64,000 nt of DNA, taken from Streptococcus iniae. Its GTDB lineage: Bacteria > Bacillota > Bacilli > Lactobacillales > Streptococcaceae. The stretch covers positions 276,001 through 340,000 of the forward strand of contig NZ_CP132230.1 in the NCBI RefSeq assembly GCF_030732225.1, given 5' to 3'. The notes beneath the pieces are model-generated. The model was not told the origin of the DNA. It was given only the letters and a program-made list of their open reading frames with translations, and did not search any database. A program made the translations under genes and the position numbers. Below, piece by piece: positions 1-7,469 of the stretch (positions within the stretch are counted from its first letter, which is position 1; every line of letters starts with the position of its first letter).

Positions 1-1
1 A

Positions 2-337
2 GGAAATAAAAAGGTTAAGGAGTTCTCTTTAGGGATGAAACAAAGGCTTGGGATAGCGATGGCTTTAATTAATAACCCTAAACTTTTAATCCTTGATGAA
101 CCTACCAATGGTCTAGATCCAATAGGAATACAAGAGTTAAGAGAATTAATCAGAAAATTTGCGGATAGAGGAATAACAATCATTCTATCAAGTCATATTC
201 TAAGTGAGGTTCAACAAGTTGCTGATAAAGTTGGAATAATCAATAAAGGTCGTCTTTGCTATGAAGGTCCAAATAATATGAGAGAGTCTCATTTGGAGGA
301 TTTGTTTATGGAAATAATAAAGAAGGAAGGGGTATGA
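2..337 (+). CDS. Lantibiotic immunity ABC transporter ATPase (LanF), C-terminal part
   Basis: C-terminal half of an ABC ATPase; the gene starts before the window. The visible part opens with a signature-like stretch (EFSLGMKQRLGIAMAL), then Walker B (KLLILDEPTNGLDP), the D-loop and the switch histidine (LSSH). The usual distal region of LanF/CcmA-type exporters follows. It ends one base before the next permease start, so it is translationally linked to lanE. With the two permeases and the regulator/kinase pair it fits the LanFEG immunity transporter that expels a lantibiotic from the membrane. The family (CcmA/LanF-like ATPase) is secure. The lantibiotic role is inferred from the F-E-G-R-K order, and neither a precursor peptide nor modification genes are visible here. 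Confidence 0.85.
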   Translation, partial: GNKKVKEFSLGMKQRLGIAMALINNPKLLILDEPTNGLDPIGIQELRELIRKFADRGITIILSSHILSEVQQVADKVGIINKGRLCYEGPNNMRESHLEDLFMEIIKKEGV

Positions 338-338
338 G

Positions 339-1094
339 ATGGTTAATGAAATCAAATCAGAAATTATTAAAGAAAAACGTTCAGCTAACTCCAAATTAAT
401 GGTTCTAGTACCTCCGATTTTTATTATTTTCAATATTATGATGGGTATGCTAATGGGTGAAAGCCCAGAAGGGAAAAGCTATTTAATGGCTACAGCTTTT
501 AATTGGTATCCAATCATGGTTTTACCTATAATATTAAGTTTACTAGTCATCAATATTAATAATAAGGAGAAAAGATACCATTATATTCTGCAGCGTAGTT
601 TAGGATTAAATGAACAAAAAATACTTATTGCAAAAAATTTAGTTGTCATAATGGAATTGTTTATTATTTTACTACTTTCCTCAATAGCAATTTTTATCTT
701 TGGAACTTCTATTTTACAAGAAGAGATAAGTTTAAATAATATCAGTTTAGCGACTTTGGCCCTCTTTATAGGGAGTCTACCTGTAATTGGTCTATCATTC
801 ATTATTAATAGACTTGTTAGAAAGAAATTCTTTCTTCTCCTTATCAATTTTCTTTTAACTTTTCCGTCAGCAATACTAGCCGTAAAAAAAACATGGGTAT
901 TTTTTCCCTGGTCTTATAATTTACGTATTTTAACGCCAATAATAAAAGTTCATCCAAATGGAACATTTTTAGAAAAAGGGTCATCCTTTTTAGAAATGAA
1001 TACCGTTTATATTGGTATAGCACTAAGCATAGGCGTTTATATTATGTCACTAGTAATTCTCCTTATCTTAAAAAGGAGTAAAACCTATGATTAA
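339..1094 (+). CDS. Lantibiotic immunity ABC transporter permease (LanE/MutE type)
   Basis: A 251-residue integral membrane protein with about six hydrophobic segments (near residues 23-42, 60-75, 102-130, 140-158, 163-183 and 222-244) and an N-terminal cytoplasmic stretch (MVNEIKSEIIKEKRS), as in LanE/MutE permeases. It sits between the LanF-type ATPase and a second permease whose start overlaps its last codons by 8 bp, which indicates one polycistronic mRNA. Expected role: half of the membrane channel that removes lantibiotic from the bilayer. The sequence is strongly A+T-rich compared with genes beyond the tRNA at 5.2 kb. The assignment rests on architecture and context, because permeases of this family diverge quickly. 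Confidence 0.75.
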   Translation: MVNEIKSEIIKEKRSANSKLMVLVPPIFIIFNIMMGMLMGESPEGKSYLMATAFNWYPIMVLPIILSLLVININNKEKRYHYILQRSLGLNEQKILIAKNLVVIMELFIILLLSSIAIFIFGTSILQEEISLNNISLATLALFIGSLPVIGLSFIINRLVRKKFFLLLINFLLTFPSAILAVKKTWVFFPWSYNLRILTPIIKVHPNGTFLEKGSSFLEMNTVYIGIALSIGVYIMSLVILLILKRSKTYD

Positions 1095-1453
1095 ACTAAT
1101 TTTTTCTCAATGGCTTAGAACAAAAAGAATGCCTATAAGATTTTTTTTATTAATTTGTCCAATTGCTTTTACATTAATTTTTTGTAGCTATTTATCAGTT
1201 GGAAACGCTCTTAAAGGAGTGGAAGTATTTTCATTTTTCGGCTTATTTATTATTGTAGCAACTTTTGCAATTAGTTTTTTTGTTCCGATGTTATATGATG
1301 CTGATAAAGATGCTTGTTATTATGCGAATGAATTAAGAGTTGGGGTAAATAGAAGATTAATATTTCTTAGTAAATTTTTTTTGATGTTATTATTTGTATT
1401 AATTATTGAAATTATGGCTATTTCTTTATTTATTACGTTTTTAATGACTTTTA

Positions 1454-2767
1454 GGTAGTGTAAAATATCTTGTGTAAACACAAAAAAGGAATAAATCCTG
1501 TATAGTAGAGTTACGACACTTCACTAGAAAGAGATTTATTCCCATGACTCAGTTTACCACAGAATTACTTAACTTCCTAGCGCAAAAACAAGATATTGAT
1601 GAATTCTTTCGATCCTCTTTAGAAATAGCTATGAATGATCTCTTGCAGGTTGAACTATCAGCTTTCCTTGGATATGAGCCATATAAAAAAGAAGGTTACA
1701 ATACAGGTAATAGCCGTAATGGGACCTACTCTCGACAGTTTGAAACGAAGTATGGCTTAGTCAATTTAATCATTCCAAGAGATCGAAACGGCGAGTTTTC
1801 ACCAGTTTTATTACCATCTTATGCTAGACGAGATGACCACTTGGAAGAGATGGTGATTAAACTCTATCAAACTGGCGTTACGACACGCGAAATCAGTGAC
1901 ATTATTGAGCGCATGTATGGTCACCACTACAGTCCAGCAACGGTGTCAAATATCACAAAAGTGACTCAAGAAAGTGTCACTGCCTTTCATGAGCGTTCCT
2001 TTCAAACTAACTACTCAGTCTTGTATCTAGACGGAACTTACTTACCCTTGCGACGAGGTACGGTCAGTAAAGAATGTATTCACATTGCACTTGGTATCAC
2101 GCCTGAAGGGTATAAATCAGTTCTTGGCTATGAGATTGCCCCTAATGAAAATAATGTCTCTTGGTCAGATCTTCTTAAGAGGCTACAAAATCAAGGACTT
2201 AAGCAAGTTTCTCTAGTTGTTACAGACGGGCTTAACGGTGTGGATCAAATCATCCAACAAGCCTATCCAATGGCTAAACAGCAACGGTGTCTGGTTCACA
2301 TTGGTCGCAATATCTCCAGTAAGGTCAAACGAGTAGATAGGGCACCTATTCTAAATCAGTTCAAGCAGATTTATCGTGCCACAAATTTACAGGAGGCTAT
2401 TAAATTATTGGAACAATTTGTTTCTGAGTGGAAACCTCGTTACAAAAAGGTTATGACATCACTTGAAACAACTGAAAATCTCCTAACTTTCTATCAATTT
2501 CCACATCACATTTGGTCTAGTATTTACTCTACAAACTTGATTGAATCACTCAATAAAGAAATCAAGCGACAAAGCAAGAAGAGGGTGGTTTTTCCAAATG
2601 AAGAAGCCTTAGAACGATGCCTTGTAAGTATTTTCGAAGACTATAACATTAAGTTCGGAGCTCGTATTCATAAAGGATTCGGAGTATGTTTTGACACACT
2701 TGATAGCTTATTTGACTAATATTCAAAAACTCTACTCTTGTGTTTACACAAAATTATTGACAGTATC
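1454..2767 (+). mobile_element. IS256-family insertion sequence, copy 1 (1314 bp)
   Basis: The limits are set by comparison with the second copy at 59292-60605: the two match from GGTAGTGTAAAAT to ACAGTATC and differ outside. The terminal inverted repeats are imperfect, with a shared inner block TTGTGTAAACACAA. One transposase gene fills the element. The 8 bp on the left (GACTTTTA) and right (CCAATGAT) do not match, so there is no target duplication. The other copy has a perfect one. This suggests an IS-associated deletion or recombination between copies at this site. Confidence 0.93.
1544..2719 (+). CDS. IS256-family (MULE-type) transposase, copy 1
   Basis: A 391-residue transposase of the IS256/mutator family, full length for the family. 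The catalytic triad can be placed at D163 (YLDGTYLP), D228 (VVTDGLNG) and E334 (STNLIESLNKEIKR). The N-terminal half carries the conserved FLGYEPY...GNSRNG segment. It starts 90 bp inside the left end of the element, after a purine-rich stretch (AGAAAGAG). The protein is identical to the copy at 59.4 kb, so both copies are recent arrivals and probably active. Confidence 0.96.
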   Translation: MTQFTTELLNFLAQKQDIDEFFRSSLEIAMNDLLQVELSAFLGYEPYKKEGYNTGNSRNGTYSRQFETKYGLVNLIIPRDRNGEFSPVLLPSYARRDDHLEEMVIKLYQTGVTTREISDIIERMYGHHYSPATVSNITKVTQESVTAFHERSFQTNYSVLYLDGTYLPLRRGTVSKECIHIALGITPEGYKSVLGYEIAPNENNVSWSDLLKRLQNQGLKQVSLVVTDGLNGVDQIIQQAYPMAKQQRCLVHIGRNISSKVKRVDRAPILNQFKQIYRATNLQEAIKLLEQFVSEWKPRYKKVMTSLETTENLLTFYQFPHHIWSSIYSTNLIESLNKEIKRQSKKRVVFPNEEALERCLVSIFEDYNIKFGARIHKGFGVCFDTLDSLFD

Positions 2768-2785
2768 CCAATGATTGTTTGTTAT
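2757..2785 (+). promoter_or_regulatory. Possible outward hybrid promoter at the right end of IS copy 1
   Basis: The right end of the IS carries a consensus -35 box, TTGACA (2757-2762), reading outward. Seventeen bases further lies TGTTAT (2780-2785), a weak -10 match in host DNA. If used, it would drive the lanG remnant and the lanR-lanK pair. IS256-family elements are known to form hybrid promoters this way. Use here is inference. Confidence 0.35.
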
Positions 2786-3071
2786 CAGTTTATTACTTTA
2801 AAATATAATTATACAGGTAGTATATTGGTTGGCTGTTTTACTACTTTGGCTTCTATTTTACTAGGCACAACAGACTTAGGTATTATCATTTGGAAATATC
2901 TACCATTCGATTGGTCTATAAAATTAGTATTAGATTATGGAAAAGGTCAAAGTAGTACGGATGTAACAATGCTTTATTCATCATTGTCTATACTATTAAC
3001 ATTAGCTTTACTTTTTGTTACTACACAATGGTATAATAAATGGGAAGGTATCAATTATCTGGAGGAATGAG

Positions 3072-3740
3072 ATGAAGATATTAGTAATTGACGATGATAT
3101 GGATTTATTGAAAATGATCGATACAATACTATGTAAGAATTATCTCGTTGACAGCTTATTGATGCCTTGTAATATTGATCCAAACAAACTCAAAGACTAT
3201 GATTTAATTATTTTAGATATTATGATGCCAGAAATTAGTGGCTTTGAATTTCTTAAAAAATACAGGGATATTATTGATTCACCTATACTATTATTAACTG
3301 CAAAAGATTTCGAAAAAGATAAAATTGAAGGCTTTGCGTTAGGTGCTGATGATTATATAACTAAACCATTCTCAATTAATGAACTTCGAGCAAGAGTTGA
3401 GGCCCATATTAGAAGAGAACGTCGAGAAAAACATGTTCGTATTGTTGACTCGATGGTCTCTTGCGATCTTCAATCTAGACAATTATTTTGTTTTGACAGT
3501 GAAGTTAACCTTACATCAAGTGAATATGCTATTTGTGAATTGCTACTTAAAAATAAAGGACAAGTTTTTTCAAAAGAAAAAATTTATATAAAACTATATG
3601 GTTATGATGGAAGCGGTGATAGCAATACATCCATAACTGAGAGAATTAAACTAATTAGAAAAAAATTTACAAGTTTGGGAATAAATCCAATAAAAACAAT
3701 TTGGGGAGTAGGTTATAAGTGGGAAATAGAAAAGGTTTAA
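3072..3740 (+). CDS. Lantibiotic-type response regulator (LanR, OmpR family)
   Basis: A 222-residue OmpR-family regulator. The receiver domain (about 1-115) has the acidic cluster D7-D9, phospho-acceptor D49 (LIILDIMMPE) and the conserved Lys in DDYITKPF. The C-terminal winged helix (about 130-220) ends in the typical IWGVGYKWE. The start follows a strong SD (TGGAGGA) one base after the stop of the lanG remnant; a longer reading upstream would run into lanG and has no SD. The kinase start overlaps its 3' end by 22 bp. The likely job is to sense a lantibiotic and induce the immunity and possibly biosynthesis genes. It still reads as intact, although the operon ahead of it is interrupted by an IS. 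Confidence 0.88.
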   Translation: MKILVIDDDMDLLKMIDTILCKNYLVDSLLMPCNIDPNKLKDYDLIILDIMMPEISGFEFLKKYRDIIDSPILLLTAKDFEKDKIEGFALGADDYITKPFSINELRARVEAHIRRERREKHVRIVDSMVSCDLQSRQLFCFDSEVNLTSSEYAICELLLKNKGQVFSKEKIYIKLYGYDGSGDSNTSITERIKLIRKKFTSLGINPIKTIWGVGYKWEIEKV

Positions 3741-5062
3741 AATATTTAATTGCTAAGTTTGCTATTTATGAATTAGTTTACACATTCTTTATTATCGTAA
3801 TAGCATATTTACTGCTTAACTTTCTCATGTATAATAACATTGTATACCCCGCAAATTATCCAGAAAAAAACGTTACCAAAATTGTGAAGAAATTTAAACA
3901 ATCTAAATTAGAAGTTGATGATATACCATATTATTATGATTATACACTCATTGAAGATAAGAGAGTAATTGAGACAACCATCGATAAAAAGTTTAAAAAT
4001 TTAGTGGAAACCGCTAAAAAAAATGGAGAATCAAGAACTGATGAAATTATAGGTAATAAAATTTTTAGATATTTTTCGACTGACAATAATGAACTCATTC
4101 TTAGTTATAGAGTAACAGTTATTCCTGCTTCAGCTAAGATATACCGTATCTTTGGAAATTTCGAATTATTTTACATATTTGTACTACTGATGATTTGGGG
4201 AATAGGTTTTATGATTATTATCAGTAGATCCTATAATATATTGCTTAAAGAAATAAAAAAGATTTCGTCCACTAACTTATACATCCAAGAGATGGAATTG
4301 GATTTTCCTAGAGAAAAATCTAAATACAAGGAAATAAGTAATGTTTTGGAAACCTTAGATAAACTAGCAAAGAGTTTAAAGGAATCATTACAAAATCAAT
4401 GGGAGATGCAAGAAAGACAAAAGGATTTAATTGATTCTGTCACACATGATGTTCGTACCCCCATTACATTAATAAAAGGAAATATTGAACTTTTCAAAGA
4501 AGATATCCACTACAATTCTAATGAGTATATTCTTCAAGTAGAGAATGGCGTAAATAGACTTGAAAAATATATTGATAAATTAAGTCAATTTACAGATATA
4601 ACTATCGCTGATAAAGAGAAGGTGGATTTTAGCGTACTGGAATATTGGATTTCATTACTCGATAATATTTGTACAACCTATAATAGACAACTGAATATTA
4701 TCAACAAAGACATCAGTACAATTTATTTAGATAAAGAGGGTATGGCAGTCGTCTTACAAAACATTATTGTTAATGCAGTTGAGAATTCACAAGAAGGCTC
4801 CAAAATTACAGTCTCATTTTCTGATTTTGAAGACAGTTATACAATGACTGTTTCTGATGAAGGATATGGTTTTGATGATAATATTTTGACTAGTGCGACA
4901 CAAAAATATGTAACGACAAAGAAGAATGATAGTGTTACAAATGGAGTTGGTTTATACACTGTGAAAACCATAGTTGAACAAAATAATGGTACTCTAAATA
5001 TCAGCAATATTAATGATGAGATAAAGACAGGTGCTGTGATCAAAATTATTTTTAAAAAGTAA
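3719..5062 (+). CDS. Lantibiotic-type sensor histidine kinase (LanK)
   Basis: A 447-residue sensor kinase starting at GTG inside the response-regulator gene (22-bp overlap, hence coupled translation). Two membrane segments (about 12-34 and 148-168) flank an extracellular sensor loop of roughly 110 residues. The H-box is SVTHDVRTPITLIKGN with H243. The N-box (NIIVNAVENS), G1 (DEGYGFDDN) and G2 (GVGLYTVKTI) are all present, so the enzyme should be active. The two-TM layout with a medium extracellular domain matches NisK/SpaK-type lantibiotic sensors. It is the last gene of the A+T-rich block before the tRNA. The ligand cannot be read from sequence. Confidence 0.87.
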   Translation: MGNRKGLKYLIAKFAIYELVYTFFIIVIAYLLLNFLMYNNIVYPANYPEKNVTKIVKKFKQSKLEVDDIPYYYDYTLIEDKRVIETTIDKKFKNLVETAKKNGESRTDEIIGNKIFRYFSTDNNELILSYRVTVIPASAKIYRIFGNFELFYIFVLLMIWGIGFMIIISRSYNILLKEIKKISSTNLYIQEMELDFPREKSKYKEISNVLETLDKLAKSLKESLQNQWEMQERQKDLIDSVTHDVRTPITLIKGNIELFKEDIHYNSNEYILQVENGVNRLEKYIDKLSQFTDITIADKEKVDFSVLEYWISLLDNICTTYNRQLNIINKDISTIYLDKEGMAVVLQNIIVNAVENSQEGSKITVSFSDFEDSYTMTVSDEGYGFDDNILTSATQKYVTTKKNDSVTNGVGLYTVKTIVEQNNGTLNISNINDEIKTGAVIKIIFKK

Positions 5063-5112
5063 AAAGTTTAGAATAAATCTAATAAAATTGGCTAAGAATC
5101 TCGACTCTAAAA

Positions 5113-5195
5113 CTTCAAATACTCAAAAACCACACAGTAATTTTGTCATCTTGAATATTTTCAAGACTGAAATCACTGTGTGGTTTTATTTGAAG
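5113..5195. repeat. Long imperfect palindrome between lanK and tRNA-Lys
   Basis: About 83 bp folds on itself in layers: CTTCAAAT/ATTTGAAG outermost, then AAAACCACACAGT (5126-5138) with ACTGTGTGGTTTT (5175-5187), and an inner TCTTGAA/TTCAAGA pair. It could serve as a bidirectional terminator between lanK and the tRNA/6S transcripts, since T-rich tracts flank the stem. The length and nested symmetry also fit a small palindromic repeat element. I cannot name a known repeat family for it. Confidence 0.6.
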
Positions 5196-5230
5196 CTACT
5201 TTTTGCCCAGCCTCTTTATGTATAGTATGA

Positions 5231-5303
5231 TGCCCCCTACAGGGCTCGAACCTGTGACCCATAGATTAAGAGTCTACTGCTCTACCAACTGAGCTAAGGA
5301 GGC
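5231..5303 (-). tRNA. tRNA-Lys (anticodon CTT)
   Basis: A 73-nt cloverleaf on the minus strand. The acceptor stem GCCTCCT pairs with AGGGGGC and leaves discriminator A. The D-arm is TAGCTCAGTTGGTAGAGCA, the anticodon loop CTCTTAA has CTT at positions 34-36, and the T-arm contains GGTTCGAGCC. CCA is not encoded. It lies directly downstream of the 6S RNA gene. Its 3' end faces the A+T-rich lantibiotic block, and the 3' end of tRNA-Lys(CTT) is a known integration site for streptococcal integrative conjugative elements. Confidence 0.97.
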
Positions 5304-5305
5304 AA

Positions 5306-5508
5306 AAAAAGAAAGCTGTATTGGCACCGGTGGTTCACTGTTTGTATTGATCCCGCACAACATAAGCAGGTGGGTAACGCGCCTCTTCTTGAAGTTGCTT
5401 CCGCGTGTAACGGCTTGCAGACTAGAAGAGAACTTTGTTTCCCGAAAATACAAAGAAATAGTCGGTCAACACTTAAGTGTGAACTCGTATGCCACAGCAA
5501 TTATCTTT
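5306..5508 (-). ncRNA. ssrS: 6S RNA
   Basis: About 200 nt on the minus strand between a clear promoter and a T-rich end just before tRNA-Lys. The predicted 5' end (AAAGATAATTGCTGTGGCAT) pairs over some 25 nt with the 3' end (AATACAGCTTT and upstream), forming the closing stem typical of 6S RNA. No protein of plausible composition is encoded on either strand. Position next to tRNA-Lys and rarA agrees with my recollection of streptococcal genomes. Role: binds sigma-70-type RNA polymerase holoenzyme and tunes transcription in stationary phase. Exact ends are estimates. Confidence 0.8.
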
Positions 5509-5514
5509 GTCTAT

Positions 5515-5542
5515 ATGATACCACTTTTTGAATTTTTTTCAA
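5515..5542 (-). promoter_or_regulatory. 6S RNA promoter
   Basis: On the minus strand, TTGAAA (5537-5542) and TATCAT (5515-5520) are separated by 16 bp, placing the start near 5508. No other transcript start is needed for the tRNA-Lys immediately downstream, so readthrough may supply it. Confidence 0.75.
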
Positions 5543-5589
5543 GTCTTTTGGGGAATTTTTTGTAAACGTTTGCTCTATTGCAATCATTT

Positions 5590-6861
5590 TCAATGACCGG
5601 ACAATTTGTCAATCCGTTCCTTATTTGCTCCCAAGGCTCTCTCGTATTTTCCGGTGTCGTTGGCTTCAAAATAGTGTCGGCCCAAAAGTTTTTCAGGCAA
5701 GTAATCTTGTTTAACCCACTTTTCGGGATAGGCGTGTGGGTAGAGATAAGTTTGTGAATTTCCTAATTCTTTACTTCCTGCATAATGCCCATCTCTTAGA
5801 TGTCTTGGGATAGGTAGGTTTCCTGATGTTTTGAGATCACTGATTGCTGCATCCATAGCTGTATAAGCTGAATTAGACTTAGGCGATAAAGCTAAATCAA
5901 TAACCACATTAGCAATCAATATCCTAGCCTCAGGAAAGCCAATTTTTTGCGCAGCTTCTAAAGCTGTCACGGTATGTATCTGAGCATCTGGATTGGCTAA
6001 GCCAATATCTTCATATGCGATAACCGTCAAACGTCTGGCTAAACTCGGTAAATCTCCCGCCTCCACCAAACGCGCCGCATAGTGAAGACTAGCATCCACA
6101 TCTGAACCTCGAATAGACTTTTGCAAGGCAGACAGAACATCATAATGCCCGTCTCCATTTTTGTCCATGGTGATATAGCTGCGCTGTAAGGAGTTTTCCA
6201 AAGTGTCTAGGGTGAGATGTCTGATGCCATCAGCATTAGCCTTGGTAGACATTACAGCCAGATCAAGAGAATTATAGGCGGAACGTAAGTCTCCGTTAGT
6301 AGCAGTTGCAATAAAGTCCAAGGCTTGCTGGTCAAGTGTAATGTCAAAGGCAAAGCCTCTCTCCTTGTCTTTGATGGCTGCTTGTATGGCCTCTTTAACA
6401 TCCTCATTAGACAAGGGCTCAAGTTCAAAAATTTGGACCCGACTACGAATAGCAGGAGTTACTGAAAAGAAGGGATTTTCGGTGGTAGCCCCAATCATGA
6501 TGATATTGCCACTTTCTAAAAGTGGCAGTAAAAAATCTTGTTTGGTTTTATCAAGCCTGTGGATTTCATCTAGAAGTAAGACAAGACCACCAGAGAATTT
6601 AGCCTCCTCAGCAATTTCTTGTAATCTTTTTTTAGTGTCAACAGTGGCATTGAAAGTTCTAAAAGCGTATTTGGTGGTACCTGCAATAGCAGAGGCGATT
6701 GAGGTTTTGCCAATCCCTGGTGGGCCATATAAAATCATGGACGACAGCATGTTAGCTTCAACCATTCTGCGAATGATTTTCCCTTCCCCAACCAAGTGTT
6801 TTTGCCCAATAACTTCTGAAATGGTTCTGGGTCGCATGCGTAGGGCTAAATTATCAGGCAT
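5590..6861 (-). CDS. rarA: Replication-associated recombination protein A (RarA/MgsA)
   Basis: A 423-residue AAA+ ATPase related to clamp-loader subunits. Walker A is GPPGIGKTS and Walker B LVLLLDEIHR, followed by sensor motifs (GATTENPFF, SRVQIFEL) and the C-terminal tetramerisation region ending NKERIDKL. The start MPDNLALRMRPRTISEVIGQ is preceded by AAGGAG at proper spacing; an in-frame Met 17 codons earlier lies in the gene behind it. RarA acts at stalled replication forks with SSB. It lies 10 bp downstream of pabA on the same strand, so it may be read with the pab genes. Confidence 0.95.
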   Translation of the reverse strand: MPDNLALRMRPRTISEVIGQKHLVGEGKIIRRMVEANMLSSMILYGPPGIGKTSIASAIAGTTKYAFRTFNATVDTKKRLQEIAEEAKFSGGLVLLLDEIHRLDKTKQDFLLPLLESGNIIMIGATTENPFFSVTPAIRSRVQIFELEPLSNEDVKEAIQAAIKDKERGFAFDITLDQQALDFIATATNGDLRSAYNSLDLAVMSTKANADGIRHLTLDTLENSLQRSYITMDKNGDGHYDVLSALQKSIRGSDVDASLHYAARLVEAGDLPSLARRLTVIAYEDIGLANPDAQIHTVTALEAAQKIGFPEARILIANVVIDLALSPKSNSAYTAMDAAISDLKTSGNLPIPRHLRDGHYAGSKELGNSQTYLYPHAYPEKWVKQDYLPEKLLGRHYFEANDTGKYERALGANKERIDKLSGH

Positions 6862-6871
6862 GTTTGTCTCC

Positions 6872-7447
6872 TTAGTCTTTATTTTTCTTAACAATAGTAA
6901 TGAAATTGTCAATCAAGGTCATACCTTCGGGTGTCCCAATGCTTTCTGGGTGAAATTGTAGACCATAGACGGGTAAATAGTTGTGTTCAAAGGCCATAAT
7001 TTCATGGTCATGTTTATCTTTTGCTGTAATGATAAAGTCTTCTGGTAATTGATCGACAACAATTGAGTGGTAGCGCATGACAGTCAGCTCTTTTGGGAGA
7101 CCAAGGAAGAGGTCAGAATCGTGGGTGATGTCAACTTGACTTTGCTTCCCGTGCATAACATAAGTTGCCAAACGAAGGCTTCCTCCTAAAGTCTCGGCAA
7201 TAGCCTGATGACCCAAGCAAATCCCTAAAATCGGCTTTTTATCAATATAATGTTGAATCAGGGCAGGCATCTGATTAGCGTCTTTGGGCCAACCGGGACC
7301 TGGCGAGAAGACTAAGGCATCAGCTTCGTGGGCTTTTTGCCATAGTTTTTCGTCTTGATTGTTTAGCACCAGAACCTGATCAAAAGCCATTAAATACTGA
7401 GCCAAATTATAGGTAAAGGAATCATAATTATCGATTAATAGTATCAT
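6872..7447 (-). CDS. pabA: Aminodeoxychorismate synthase, glutamine amidotransferase subunit (PabA)
   Basis: A 191-residue class I glutamine amidotransferase with nucleophile C77 in GICLGHQAI, oxyanion segment FSPGPGWP and the His-Glu pair in LQFHPESIGTPEG. It delivers ammonia from glutamine to the chorismate-binding partner. TrpG looks alike, but the adjacent partner gene 22 bp upstream is PabB-type and no trp gene is near, so PabA is preferred. The SD (AGAAGGA) lies about 12 nt before ATG, a little far. Folate pathway: chorismate to 4-amino-4-deoxychorismate. Confidence 0.88.
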   Translation of the reverse strand: MILLIDNYDSFTYNLAQYLMAFDQVLVLNNQDEKLWQKAHEADALVFSPGPGWPKDANQMPALIQHYIDKKPILGICLGHQAIAETLGGSLRLATYVMHGKQSQVDITHDSDLFLGLPKELTVMRYHSIVVDQLPEDFIITAKDKHDHEIMAFEHNYLPVYGLQFHPESIGTPEGMTLIDNFITIVKKNKD

Positions 7448-7469
7448 ATGCTAATTGAATTTCCTTCTA

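Larger units (their letters stand above)
1087..3070 (+). pseudogene. Lantibiotic immunity permease (LanG/MutG type), split by an IS256-family element
   Basis: The first 122 codons (1087-1453) encode the N-terminal half (MIKLIFSQWLRTKRMPIRFF, then three membrane segments). After the insertion sequence the same type of protein resumes in frame at base 2768 (PMIVCYQFITLKYNY) and runs 100 residues to a stop one base before the response-regulator start. The joined halves total about 222 residues, some 20-30 fewer than typical LanG proteins, and the IS has no target duplication. A short part of the gene was therefore probably lost. Without an intact LanG the immunity exporter is unlikely to be complete. 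The gene was evidently the third of a lanFEG set co-transcribed with the two-component genes. Confidence 0.8.

Noticed and set aside
5113..5195. CRISPR repeat or tracrRNA-like element
   Set aside because: There is no repeated unit with spacers and no cas gene; the structure is a single palindrome.
5347..5565. 72-codon reading frame on the plus strand
   Set aside because: It lies antisense to the 6S RNA, has no ribosome binding site and an atypical composition.
6341..6961. 206-codon plus-strand frame antisense to rarA
   Set aside because: It mirrors codon bias of rarA and has no SD; rarA is fully supported.
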